Source: ECT2AJA-110-A sp035399845 (GTDB lineage Bacteria; Planctomycetota; Phycisphaerae; UBA1845; UTPLA1). From it: 64,000 nucleotides of DNA. Where the stretch lies: positions 1-64,000 of the forward strand of contig DAOPJV010000030.1 in the NCBI GenBank assembly GCA_035399845.1, written 5' to 3'. Within the stretch, counting starts at the first letter, position 1; every line of letters begins with the position of its first letter. Below the pieces are notes generated by a model. That model saw only the letters and a program-made list of their open reading frames with translations, was not told the origin of the DNA and searched no databases. The translations under genes and the position numbers were made by a program. Below, one piece after another: positions 1-7,478 of this stretch.

Positions 1-212
1 AGATGCCCGTCATGGATGGCTACGAAGCCACGCGCCGCCTGCGCTCACTGGGCTGCCGCACACACATCATCGCCTTGACGGCGCACGCCATGGAGGGCGA
101 TCGGGATAAGTGCATTGAAGCGGGATGCGACGACTACCAGACAAAGCCGATCGATCGAAAACGGCTCGTGGAAGCCTGCCTGCACGCTGTGGCCCACGTC
201 AAAGACGCCTGA
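1..212 (+). CDS. C-terminal fragment of a receiver-domain protein (probably hybrid histidine kinase)
   Basis: The gene enters from outside the window, so only the last ~70 codons are seen. They encode the second half of a CheY-like receiver: MPVMDGYEA follows the phosphoacceptor aspartate, which lies just upstream of the window edge; IALTA carries the conserved Thr and TKPI the conserved Lys. The protein stops shortly after the last receiver helix, as in hybrid histidine kinases with a C-terminal receiver. It resembles the C-terminus of the hybrid kinase at 30.7-33.2 kb. Whether it is a hybrid kinase or a stand-alone regulator cannot be told from this fragment. Confidence 0.85.
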   Translation, partial: MPVMDGYEATRRLRSLGCRTHIIALTAHAMEGDRDKCIEAGCDDYQTKPIDRKRLVEACLHAVAHVKDA

Positions 213-248
213 CGCGCCGCCACGTTTCCCATTGACCGCGCCGACCGC

Positions 249-1382
249 CTACGCCGCGACCAGTGACGGCCGCCCCATGCGACGCAGCCAGCGGAAGTGC
301 GAACGGATTCCGCCAAACAGCGATCGATTGCTCAGGTAGCGAAGACCGAACTCGTGGCACGTGTCCTCAACAATGCGCGACAGTGCCGGGTAGTGAATAT
401 GGCAGATCTGCGGAAACAGGTGATGTTCGACCTGGCAGTTCAGTCCGCCGACGAGCCACGCCAGCACGCGGCTGCGGGGCGCGAAATCGACCGTCGTCTC
501 AACCTGATGAACGGCCCAGCAGTTGTCAATTCGGTTTGAATTGTCGGCCGGCATCGGGAATTCCGCTTCCTCGACACAGTGGGCGAGCTGGAAAACGACG
601 CTCAGGGCGACGCCCTCGACGAAGCTCGCGACGCCGTAGGTCGCCAGGACGAGCCACCAGGGCAGGAAGAACATCGGCACGACAAACCCCAGCGAGAAGA
701 ACACCACTTTGCCGCCGACAAAGATCGCCAGGTCCAGACCGCGGGGGCGGGGCATCTTCGTGCAGCCGATGCGCCCCACGATGAGATTGCGGAAGTCATC
801 AAAGAAGTGCCACTTGACCGGCAGGAACCCATAAAGGAACCACAGGTAGAAATGCTGCACGCGATGCATTTTCATGCGCGGCTGATGCGGCGAGAGCCTG
901 CCGAACGGACCGACGTCGATGTCGTCGTCGTGGCCCGTGATGTTCGTGTAGCTGTGGTGGATGGAATTGTGTTTGCGCGCCCACACGTAGGAGCTGGCGC
1001 CGAGCAGATCAAGCGTCAGCGCGGCGCTTTTGTTGATCCAGCGGTTCGTCGAGTAGGAGCGATGACCGCCGTCGTGCTGAACGTTGAACCCGACGAGGGC
1101 CATCGCCAGACCGAGAAGAATGGCCAAACCGAGCGTCGGCCAGACGGCGCCGCCCAGCGCCAGAATTCCGACATAAGCGCCCGCGAGCAGGGTCAGTACA
1201 ACGATGGACTTGAGATACATCTGCCAGCAGTCGCGCTGCTTCAGACCTGTGTCTCGAAAGTACGCGTCAACCTTCTCACGAAGACTTCGATGGAACGCGG
1301 AGCCACGTTCGAACTTGATGGGCGTCGTTGCGACGTTTGCGGTGCCTTCACTTGGCGCGGTCGCGCCGATTGCAGTCGTCAT
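249..1382 (-). CDS. membrane fatty acid desaturase (acyl-lipid, front-end type)
   Basis: A 377-aa integral membrane di-iron desaturase that would insert a double bond into fatty acyl chains in the membrane. The three histidine boxes are visible: HDGGH near residue 102, HNSIHH near 137 and QVEHHLFP near 316. The Q-x-x-H-H form of the last box is typical of front-end (delta-6-like) desaturases. Hydrophobic segments flank the boxes. I chose the ATG at 1382 (MTTAIGATAP) because the longer reading frame begins at a TTG without a ribosome binding site. It stands alone between the partial receiver gene and rtcA. Substrate position specificity cannot be read from the sequence. Confidence 0.9.
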   Translation of the reverse strand: MTTAIGATAPSEGTANVATTPIKFERGSAFHRSLREKVDAYFRDTGLKQRDCWQMYLKSIVVLTLLAGAYVGILALGGAVWPTLGLAILLGLAMALVGFNVQHDGGHRSYSTNRWINKSAALTLDLLGASSYVWARKHNSIHHSYTNITGHDDDIDVGPFGRLSPHQPRMKMHRVQHFYLWFLYGFLPVKWHFFDDFRNLIVGRIGCTKMPRPRGLDLAIFVGGKVVFFSLGFVVPMFFLPWWLVLATYGVASFVEGVALSVVFQLAHCVEEAEFPMPADNSNRIDNCWAVHQVETTVDFAPRSRVLAWLVGGLNCQVEHHLFPQICHIHYPALSRIVEDTCHEFGLRYLSNRSLFGGIRSHFRWLRRMGRPSLVAA

Positions 1383-1536
1383 TTCGCGTCTAAACCGTCC
1401 TCGGGTTATTCGGCGGACCCCCGGCGGGGCCAGAATCGCCTCGGGAAGAATAACCGACAATCCCGGAATGCACGAGATGCGAAGTCAATGAAGAATGCAA
1501 CGGGACTGGATGCGGGCTTGCTCGCTAACTCTATAT

Positions 1537-2553
1537 TTAACCTATAGTTATGGTCTTTGCGTCGTCGGGGCCCGCGAAGACGCTGATCGGAACGTCCAGA
1601 AAGCGCCGGATGAGCTCAATATGAGTCTCAGCGTGGCGCGACAGACCGATGCTGGAGAATGCGCCCTCGCCCGCCAGCGCCATCGGCAGCATCAGCTGAT
1701 CGGTCAGGAATTCGCCAACGGGCGCCGATCGCCTGAGATATCGCTGGCACGCCTGGACGGCGTGGGTCGCGACCGCTTCCGCCGAACGCCGCGTCTCGCC
1801 AAATCCCGTGAAGACCTCCGTCACGTGGTCGAAGGTCAATGTCAGCGTGACGATGTTCCCGGGGCCACGACTTGACGTGACCCTGTCGATGTCGAGTTCC
1901 TCATCGCTCCACGCCATGCGTTTTCGAATAACCGCAACTTCGCGCTCGCCGATCGACGCCGGCAGATTTGCGACGGCGGCCCGGGCGTGTCGTCGCCTCA
2001 GATCGCCGCGTTCCAGCAGCTCGAATCCGGACAGTCGTGGCGCCGGCTCGATCTCGACGACGATGCGACCTCCGCCCGCCGGGAAAAAGCCGGGGCGCTC
2101 CAGGGTCGCGCGCACTCTCGGTCCCATTCGGTTGACGAGCGGCAGATACGCCCGCTCGAGAAAGTCGAAGGGTGGCGCGAACGGATTGTGCGTTCCGCCG
2201 TCCAGCGTGATTCGGCTCGGTTTGTCCGCGCACAACAGCGGGAGCAGAATCGTCTGAAGCACGAGCGTTGTGCTGCCCGCCGTGCCGATGCCGAAGGCGT
2301 AGTCGCCGCCCTCGACGGGGCCCGGCTCAAACGTCACGGTCGATGATCCGATCTGGTCGCCCGTGGTGTGACCTCCGCAGATCCGTCGCGCCGCCTGAAC
2401 GGCCGTCAGGTGCTGTCGCATCAGGCCGGGCTTGCTTCGTCCGCCGCGAATTTTCTCGATCCGGACAGATTTCCCTGTGACCATCGACAGCGCAAGCGAT
2501 GAGCGCAAAATCTGCCCGCCGCCTTCACCGAATGAACCGTCTATCTGAATCAT
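1537..2553 (-). CDS. rtcA: RNA 3'-terminal phosphate cyclase RtcA
   Basis: A 338-aa full-length RtcA. This enzyme converts an RNA 3'-phosphate to a 2',3'-cyclic phosphate using ATP, through a histidine-AMP intermediate. The N-terminus IDGSFGEGGGQILR is the family signature, GGRSKPGL and GGTHNPFAPPFDF are conserved core motifs, and the RHAETH segment near residue 305 holds the expected catalytic histidine. It is on the same strand as the Ro60/Y RNA/HEAT block upstream, but is separated from it by a small plus-strand gene and about 0.6 kb. I saw no sigma54-type promoter directly upstream. Neither the RNA ligase RtcB nor archease is in the window. In other bacteria rtcA belongs to the RtcR regulon, which fits rtcR at 10.5 kb. 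Confidence 0.95.
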   Translation of the reverse strand: MIQIDGSFGEGGGQILRSSLALSMVTGKSVRIEKIRGGRSKPGLMRQHLTAVQAARRICGGHTTGDQIGSSTVTFEPGPVEGGDYAFGIGTAGSTTLVLQTILLPLLCADKPSRITLDGGTHNPFAPPFDFLERAYLPLVNRMGPRVRATLERPGFFPAGGGRIVVEIEPAPRLSGFELLERGDLRRRHARAAVANLPASIGEREVAVIRKRMAWSDEELDIDRVTSSRGPGNIVTLTLTFDHVTEVFTGFGETRRSAEAVATHAVQACQRYLRRSAPVGEFLTDQLMLPMALAGEGAFSSIGLSRHAETHIELIRRFLDVPISVFAGPDDAKTITIG

Positions 2554-2876
2554 TGTTCGATGCGCTACTCTCTATTTGCCCAAGTCGATCACGGGAAAAA
2601 CCTACTCGGAAGGCGCCGGAAGGGCAATTTTGACAACTCGCGGGCGCCGAACTCCCGTTGATGAAGCGAAAATGGCGTCTCTCCAGCCGCCCCGTATTCT
2701 CGCAATCTCGATGATGTTTACACTCCTGTCACATTTTTTTAAACATTGTGAGCTATGATTACGTATGAAGCGTGTGGATTCCTCCTCGCGGCGACTCGCC
2801 CGGGAGCACAGGCTTCAGACATCGCTTGGCGCAAGGAGGCCGAGTCTCGTCGTTAGCCGTTTGACAGGAGGTCAAC
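2554..2876. other. intergenic region between divergent rtcA and flgM-like gene
   Basis: 323 bases with no convincing gene. There is an AT-rich patch around 2735-2760 with a run of T followed by AAACATTGTGAG, which could hold the promoter of the small plus-strand gene. The cyclase side has no recognisable -24/-12 sigma54 element. Confidence 0.5.
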
Positions 2877-3086
2877 ATGAACGACACACTTCTCCATACC
2901 GTCACCCCTCGCGACAAAACACCCGCCTCGCGCCGGCGCGCCAAAGCCCCGCGCCGGGACTTCATCGATATCCTCCGCGAAGAGATCGCCAAAGGCGAGT
3001 ACATGACGCCTGAGCGCATCTCGCGAACGGTCGACATCCTCGCGCCCATCGTGGCCCAGGAACTGGCGGAACGCGGCGCGGCGTAG
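2877..3086 (+). CDS. small FlgM-like (anti-sigma28-type) protein
   Basis: A 69-aa protein with an excellent ribosome binding site (ACAGGAGGTCAAC before the ATG). The first half is basic and probably disordered (SRRRAKAPRR). The second half, around residues 29-66 (IDILREEIAKGEYMTPERIS), has the amphipathic helix - G-x-Y - T-P-E - helix layout of the C-terminal sigma-binding region of FlgM. FlgM proteins bind and inhibit the flagellar sigma factor sigma28. Planctomycetal genomes often have several such short proteins. No flagellar genes are nearby, so its partner sigma factor is unknown. It sits between the HEAT-repeat gene and rtcA on the opposite strand. Confidence 0.7.
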   Translation: MNDTLLHTVTPRDKTPASRRRAKAPRRDFIDILREEIAKGEYMTPERISRTVDILAPIVAQELAERGAA

Positions 3087-3176
3087 GCGCCACATGCGGA
3101 AGCGCAATTGACGGTCGCCTTCGCCGAGCGGCTTTCGTCGAGGCGTCGCGTCATAGCGCTTCAGGTCCGCACAAGA

Positions 3177-5447
3177 TCACCCACCTCGCTCAATCAGGCG
3201 GATCGCCTGTTCAATTGTCTCGTCGTCATCACTGTGATTCGCCAGCGCGATCCGCAAGGACGCGAGGGCCGGCGCGGCGGCGGCGCCGATGGCGCCAAGC
3301 GCGCCGGCGACGGATTGCACGGCGTCCGTGTCCTCACGGAGAAGTTCGACCAGGCGCGGGACGGCTGCCGCCGCGGCCGGTCCGAGTTCCGCGATCGCGT
3401 CGAGGGCGCTGTCCCGCGCCGTCCAGTCGTGACCCTCCTCGTTATCGTCAAGCAATCGAACCGCGGCCTGTACGACGATATTCACGCGCCGTCGCAGTTT
3501 CGCCAGCGTCTGGATCGCCTGTCCGCGAACATACCACGCCGTGTCGTTTGTCAGCGAGATCAGTTGATCGATCAGCGCCTCCAATGCGTTTTCCACGTGC
3601 GCCGCGGCGCTGGTTGCGGCGTGCCGGATATCGTCATCGGTGTCCTCCATGCCATTCAGCAACAGGGGCTCAAGCGCCCGTCTGTCAGCGCCGACATCGA
3701 CGAGTGCGATGATCGCCGCGGCGCGTACCCAGGTCGGGCCTTCAACGGCGTGCCTGCGAAGCGAAGCTTCGGCGCTCACGGCCCGCGTTCCGAGCGTTCG
3801 AAGAACTGAAATCGCCGCCACGCGCGACTCGATCGCTCCCTGTTCCGCCATCGCGATCACGCGCGTCAGCTGGGCCTCGTCGAGTCCGTGGCGCTCGATG
3901 AAATCGAGCCCTGGCTCGGGATACCCGCGATTCGCGCCCGCGAGGAAATTGTCCAGCAGGGCGTCCGTGATTGTGCGCGCGGGCTCGCCGATACTCAGCA
4001 TCGCGTTCGCCGCCATTTCCATCATGCAACGATCGCAATCCTCCCGTCGCAGGAGTTGGGCGAGCCGCGGCAATATGGCGACACCGCGAGCTCCGCAGTG
4101 CGCGACAATCGCCCGGTGCGCGTGACCTGTCCTGACGCTTTCGTGGCTCGTAATCCAGCCAATGGACTTTGACTTCGCGTGGCGCGCGTTGTAATCATCA
4201 GTCGCCGCCAGATACCGGTCGATCGATGCGTCCAGCACATCTTCCGTCGGAAAGTCCGGTTCGGCGAGCAGCCGAGCCAAAGCCTCGTCGCGAAAGTTGC
4301 GATTGGCGCCGGCGGCGAGCGACCAGAGCGGCATGCAGTCGTCCAGCAAGCTCAGAAAGTCGTCGGCGGCCTGAATACGATCGCCGCGCTCGCCCGAAAT
4401 GAGCGCCGGCACGATCGGCCGAAGCTTCTCCTGGATCGCCTGAATTCCGCTCTCGATGAGCGCCTCGTCCGGCGCAGAGGCGTTGTCCGCGGCGACAGCG
4501 GGTACATTGTGAGCCCCCGCTCGACGCTCGAGCGACTCGGCGATCTCGGCGTCGCTGACACCCAGTTCGCACATCGCGTCAACGAAGCCGGACTGATCAT
4601 CGTCTGACGCCCTCGCGAGGCCTCGCCTCAGCGCGTCGATGGCGAGCTGATCGCCCGCTTCGGCGATTGCGGCGATCGCCGACGTGACGCGGTACACGCA
4701 ATCAGGCCTGTCCAGCATGTCGAACAATGTCGGCAGGGCGTCGGCGGCGCGCGAGCCCATTGCCGTCACTGTTGCAATGGCGCCGTTTCGCTCACATTCC
4801 GTTCCGCGCGCCGCGCGCTCAATCAGGCGCGGCAGAATCGCGGCGTCCACGTCGCTGAACGCGGCGATGGCGCGGACGGGCGCACTGAAGTTCTCCGCCG
4901 CGCTCACATAGTCGCCGTGGCGATCGCCGAGAACGGACTGCGCGTGAAACATCACTTCCGTCGCCTCGACCGCCTGGGCGCCGATACCGGCAATACAGGC
5001 GGAGGCGAACGCGCCTGACAGACTCGCCGGATCCGCTTCGGCCATCGACATCAGTTCCGGCAGAACCCCGATCGCCGCGGAGCCAAGCGAATCGCACAGG
5101 AAGTCGATGGCCAGCTCGATATCGGAGCTCACGTCGCGCCCTCCGCGAAGCGTCGTTCGAAACGCCATGGGCGACGGGCGAACTCGTTCGCGAGTACGCT
5201 CGTGAATCAGCTGACGGATGATCTCGACCCCCGGGAAGTCCGGCGCAAGCAGAATCTCCTGAAGTTTGTCGGGAAAACCGCTCGATTCCTCCGTGTCCAT
5301 CCGCTCGCGTCCCTCCGCGTCCATCTCCAGCCCCAGGTACATATGGGCGATCGAGTAACCCGCGGCGTCTTTCGCCTTTTGATCGTTACCACACAGGTCC
5401 AGCACCAGTTGGCGAAGTGACTTTCCGTTTCGTTCGTAGCGAGCCAT
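3177..5447 (-). CDS. HEAT-repeat protein downstream of the Y RNA/tRNA array
   Basis: A 756-aa, probably cytosolic, alpha-solenoid protein. Repeated ~30-residue helical pairs with the PBS-lyase/HEAT pattern (A-x-x-x-L-P-x-L, G-x-A-A-x-x-A-x-x) run through most of the chain, e.g. GSAAIGVLPEL, MGSRAADALPTL and LGPAAAAAVPRL. No signal peptide, membrane segment or catalytic motif is visible. The ATG at 5447 has GGAG eight bases upstream. It begins 67 bases after the last Y RNA (Y5) on the same strand, so it is probably the distal protein gene of the Ro60 unit. HEAT solenoids usually bind proteins or nucleic acid; a scaffold or RNA-binding role in RNA quality control is inference from position only. 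Confidence 0.8.
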   Translation of the reverse strand: MARYERNGKSLRQLVLDLCGNDQKAKDAAGYSIAHMYLGLEMDAEGRERMDTEESSGFPDKLQEILLAPDFPGVEIIRQLIHERTRERVRPSPMAFRTTLRGGRDVSSDIELAIDFLCDSLGSAAIGVLPELMSMAEADPASLSGAFASACIAGIGAQAVEATEVMFHAQSVLGDRHGDYVSAAENFSAPVRAIAAFSDVDAAILPRLIERAARGTECERNGAIATVTAMGSRAADALPTLFDMLDRPDCVYRVTSAIAAIAEAGDQLAIDALRRGLARASDDDQSGFVDAMCELGVSDAEIAESLERRAGAHNVPAVAADNASAPDEALIESGIQAIQEKLRPIVPALISGERGDRIQAADDFLSLLDDCMPLWSLAAGANRNFRDEALARLLAEPDFPTEDVLDASIDRYLAATDDYNARHAKSKSIGWITSHESVRTGHAHRAIVAHCGARGVAILPRLAQLLRREDCDRCMMEMAANAMLSIGEPARTITDALLDNFLAGANRGYPEPGLDFIERHGLDEAQLTRVIAMAEQGAIESRVAAISVLRTLGTRAVSAEASLRRHAVEGPTWVRAAAIIALVDVGADRRALEPLLLNGMEDTDDDIRHAATSAAAHVENALEALIDQLISLTNDTAWYVRGQAIQTLAKLRRRVNIVVQAAVRLLDDNEEGHDWTARDSALDAIAELGPAAAAAVPRLVELLREDTDAVQSVAGALGAIGAAAAPALASLRIALANHSDDDETIEQAIRLIERGG

Positions 5448-5513
5448 TAATACGCTCCATGTTCATCGACGCATGCGGTTGTGCTGCGCAGTCGTCTGAG
5501 AAACCCGAGGAAA

Positions 5514-5666
5514 GGAGACCCTGGCGACGAGGATTTGTGAAACACTCGCGCGTCCTGCCATTTAGACGACGGCGCAGCGACTTGCGTCGCGGACGACCGG
5601 CGGGACTCGAACCCGCATCTCGGGATTGAAACCATGTAGTTCCACAGGCATTCGCCGGGGGTCTCC
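5514..5666 (-). ncRNA. Y5: Y RNA-like ncRNA with permuted tRNA(Glu)-like domain
   Basis: The ends pair: 5659-5666 (GGAGACCC on the minus strand) with 5514-5521, then GGCGA with TCGCC. The Ro60-type motif follows on the 5' strand (GGCGAATGCC) and faces CCTCGTCGCC on the 3' strand. An inner helix pairs TGTGGAA with TTTCACA, then comes a CTA bulge and a CAT/GTG mini-helix. Inside lies a tRNA-like domain in permuted order: TTTCAA anticodon-loop sequence and a T arm (GCGGG, TTCGAGT, CCCGC) first, then a hairpin GCGAC-GCAA-GTCGC closing the acceptor side, then a D-arm half (CGTCGTCT...AGGACG) that looks like the 5' half of tRNA-Glu. No second copy of the 3' half follows, so this is not an ordinary tRNA. 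Fold inferred by eye. Confidence 0.75.
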
Positions 5667-5685
5667 CGTCTCAGTTGTCAAAATC

Positions 5686-5815
5686 GCGCACGTGACAAGG
5701 GTATGAGTGACATCTTCCGTCGCTCTGCCAATGAGCTAATCGCTTTCGCGATCCCGGGAGTCGAACCCGGGTACGCACGGATCTTCATGTAGTCACTCAC
5801 GCATTCACGATGCGC
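5686..5815 (-). ncRNA. Y4: Y RNA-like ncRNA with permuted tRNA(Phe)-like domain
   Basis: This is the clearest of the set. The terminal helix pairs GCGCATCGTGA (5805-5815) with TCACGTGCGC (5686-5695), leaving one bulged T. The Ro60-type motif GTGAATGCG faces CCCTTGTCAC. The inner helix is TGAGTGA/TCACTCA, followed by a CTA bulge and CAT/ATG. The tRNA-like domain then reads: GAA anticodon-loop sequence, TCCGT, a T arm (CCGGG, TTCGACT, CCCGG), ATCGC, a GAAA tetraloop, GCGAT, a D arm (GCTC, ATTGGCA, GAGC) and ACGGA. ACGGA pairs with TCCGT, so the two halves rebuild a tRNA-Phe-like anticodon stem. The acceptor helix has only five pairs and is sealed by the GNRA loop, so aminoacylation seems impossible. 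It is followed 20 bases later by Y5. Confidence 0.8.
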
Positions 5816-5831
5816 TGTCGAGTTTCTCGCG

Positions 5832-6470
5832 TCAGCAGACAAACGCGTCCAGGTTCTTCATGACGAACCTCAGTCCATATCGCTCCAGCAGAGGTCCCTC
5901 CTGTTGGTCGGCCTGACGCCAGGCGATGTCCGCCTTGCGGAGGCGCTTCAGGATTTCCCAGTCGACGCGTGGCATGAACAGCCGCTCGCGCATCATGTCG
6001 CAGGGCTTGAGGCTCTTCCACCAGTCGATGTCGCACTCAGGCAGCATCGCAGCGCGTCGAAGGTTGTTTCGCGGGACCTTGCCATCCGGAAAAACCCGCC
6101 TGGCCCGTCGCAACGCTTCCAGATGCGCGGCGGCGCCGATTCGCTCGAGGCCCTGAACCGCGTACGCCGTGAACCAGCAGGCCTCGTTATGGAAGTAGGC
6201 GAGGAATCCGCCGTTGTTCATTTGTTCCGCCAGTTCCACGATCGGGAGCGCGACCTGCATCGCCTTCGAGAGTTTGTAGAACCGCGACTCGGTCTCCCCG
6301 ATATCGCCGGGCGTTTGTCGAACAAACGCCGCCGCCCGTTCGACAACGGCGACGCACTTGTCGTCGGTCCGTTCGAAGTCGCATCGTGGAATGCGGCAAT
6401 CCCGCTTCCGCCGACGCTCCTTCCGCGACGGATACCAATCGTCATACCTGTTCCAGTACATTTGGCGCAT
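5832..6470 (-). CDS. DUF4375 (DMP19-like) family protein
   Basis: A 212-aa protein. Its middle (NNGGFLAYFHNEACW, then ERIGAAAHLEALRRA and FPDGKVPRNNLRR) matches the DUF4375/DMP19 pattern: an N-G-G-F-x-x-Y-F motif followed by a helical domain and a conserved arginine. DMP19, the eponymous neisserial member, is a DNA-mimic protein; the function here is not established. I chose the ATG at 6470 because GAGGAG lies eight bases upstream; this start overlaps the end of the 218-aa gene by 29 bases. A longer frame begins at 6731 but runs inside that gene. The stop is 17 bases before Y4, so the gene is embedded among Y RNA genes on the same strand. Confidence 0.75.
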   Translation of the reverse strand: MRQMYWNRYDDWYPSRKERRRKRDCRIPRCDFERTDDKCVAVVERAAAFVRQTPGDIGETESRFYKLSKAMQVALPIVELAEQMNNGGFLAYFHNEACWFTAYAVQGLERIGAAAHLEALRRARRVFPDGKVPRNNLRRAAMLPECDIDWWKSLKPCDMMRERLFMPRVDWEILKRLRKADIAWRQADQQEGPLLERYGLRFVMKNLDAFVC

Positions 6471-7098
6471 CGCATGCGCTCCTCTTTGCCTCAGTCCTGA
6501 CCGCGTCGAAGGCGAGCCAGACGATTTCCTCTGACAAATCCGTTCGCAGGTCTCGCGGCAGCGACTTCCAGATTCCGTGGACGACGGCGCCCCTGAACGA
6601 ACCCCTCGATCGGCGTTCCAGCGACCAGACATACGCGAGTACGTGTGTCTCGCGGGCAATCGTCGAAGACGTCGCCAGACGCCGCGCCGTTCGAATGTCG
6701 ATTTCCGCCCGTTCGTGCGTGAGCAGTTCATGGAGCGCCGACGCGACGGCGGCCCTGATCCGTCGTCCCGGTCGGCGACCGTGCGCCAGGCCGGGCCGCA
6801 GGCACGCGAACGTCGTTTCGCCGTCGTAGCTCAGGCGACAAGTCCGCATCGATGTACGGAAGAACGACGCCACGAGATTCCCGAACCGCAGTTCGTCCTC
6901 CGCCTCCGGCCAGAATTCCGCAGGAAACGCCGAACGATTGGCCCGAAGCCAGGCCGTCGCGGATGCGCCCGTGCGGAGCTCCGCAATGACCTCGGGCGCC
7001 AGCCACGCCGGGTTGTCTCGCCCGAGGCTGTCGAGTCGCAGCAGCAACGCGTAGGCGCTCCGCTGCAGCCGCAATAATGTCGCAACATCCAGTCGCAT
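6442..7098 (-). CDS. hypothetical protein between Y3 and the DUF4375 gene
   Basis: An open frame of 218 codons whose product I do not recognise. It is rich in Arg, Ala and Leu, has amphipathic helical stretches (YALLLRLDSLGRDNPAWL, ASALHELLTHERAEIDIRTA) and no signal peptide or membrane helix. The first half has Trp, Phe and acidic residues resembling a small globular domain. The ATG lacks a strong ribosome binding site. Its 3' end overlaps the DUF4375 start by 29 bases, suggesting translational coupling. It begins 52 bases after the Y3 RNA gene. The overlap and strand agreement support a real gene, but the call rests mainly on position and open-frame length. Confidence 0.55.
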   Translation of the reverse strand: MRLDVATLLRLQRSAYALLLRLDSLGRDNPAWLAPEVIAELRTGASATAWLRANRSAFPAEFWPEAEDELRFGNLVASFFRTSMRTCRLSYDGETTFACLRPGLAHGRRPGRRIRAAVASALHELLTHERAEIDIRTARRLATSSTIARETHVLAYVWSLERRSRGSFRGAVVHGIWKSLPRDLRTDLSEEIVWLAFDAVRTEAKRSACDAPNVLEQV

Positions 7099-7149
7099 GT
7101 TTCGTATTCGTTTCCGAGGCCGGCCTGATCCGGGCCACGTTCATTGAAT

Positions 7150-7305
7150 TCGTCCGCCGTCGACAATCATCTGGCGAAACATCCCTCGCGCGATCGTCAC
7201 ACGATCATCACCAGCCGGCGCACACCGCACGCGCGGCGCGGCCTGCGAGCGTTGGCCCGCCGCTGGACGCGAGTCCGATGTAGTTCCGTCCGCATTCGAC
7301 GCGAA
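7150..7305 (-). ncRNA. Y3: Y RNA-like ncRNA without recognisable tRNA domain
   Basis: It shares the end module of the other Y RNAs. CGTCGA at the 5' side (7296-7301) pairs with TCGACG (7158-7163). The 5' motif TCGAATGCGG faces TGATTGTCGA. The inner helix CGGAA/TTTCG is followed by the CTA bulge and the CAT/ATG mini-helix, exactly as in Y4. The roughly 95 bases enclosed are very GC-rich and lack a T-loop (TTCRA) or a D arm, so the domain either differs from, or has decayed from, the tRNA-like domain of Y2, Y4 and Y5. It lies 21 bases downstream of Y2. The call depends on this pairing pattern and on position. Confidence 0.65.
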
Positions 7306-7326
7306 CGCTTTCGATTCCAAATAGGC

Positions 7327-7474
7327 GCGTGCAACAAGAGGTCGTGAAACGATCCTGCTCTAACCACTGAGCTACAGGCCCGTTTTGCATCTCGCGGAGA
7401 GAATGGACCTGGCGGGAATCGAACCCGCGACCTGGGCGTTAAAAGCGCATGTAGTTCCACAGGCATTTGCACGC
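7327..7474 (-). ncRNA. Y2: Y RNA-like ncRNA with permuted tRNA(Lys)-like domain
   Basis: The ends pair perfectly over GCGTGCAA/TTGCACGC. The Ro60-type motif GCAAATGCC faces CTCTTGTTGC. The inner helix is GTGGAA/TTTCAC, followed by the conserved CTA bulge. The enclosed domain starts with a Lys-type anticodon loop (CTTTTAA in a short GCG/CGC stem) and a T arm (GCGGG, TTCGATT, CCCGC). Then comes CAGGTCCA, a 22-base linker, GGGCCTG and a D arm (GCTC...GAGC). GGGCCTG and CAGGTCC form a full seven-pair acceptor helix, but in the wrong order and joined through the linker instead of having free ends. It starts only five bases after the Leu-like tRNA at 7479-7564. The last inner CAT helix is weaker than in Y3-Y5. 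Confidence 0.75.
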
Positions 7475-7478
7475 GTCA

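Noticed and set aside
579..1547. Plus-strand 322-codon frame antisense to the desaturase gene
   Set aside because: Arg/Asp/Glu-rich antisense composition, no domain, and the opposite strand has all three histidine boxes of a desaturase.
5560..7470. Split tRNAs explained by group I introns in the anticodon loop
   Set aside because: In an intron-bearing tRNA the 5' half comes first. Here the 3' half precedes the 5' half, and the intervening sequences pair with each other as a Y-type stem; no group I core (P7/P3) was seen.
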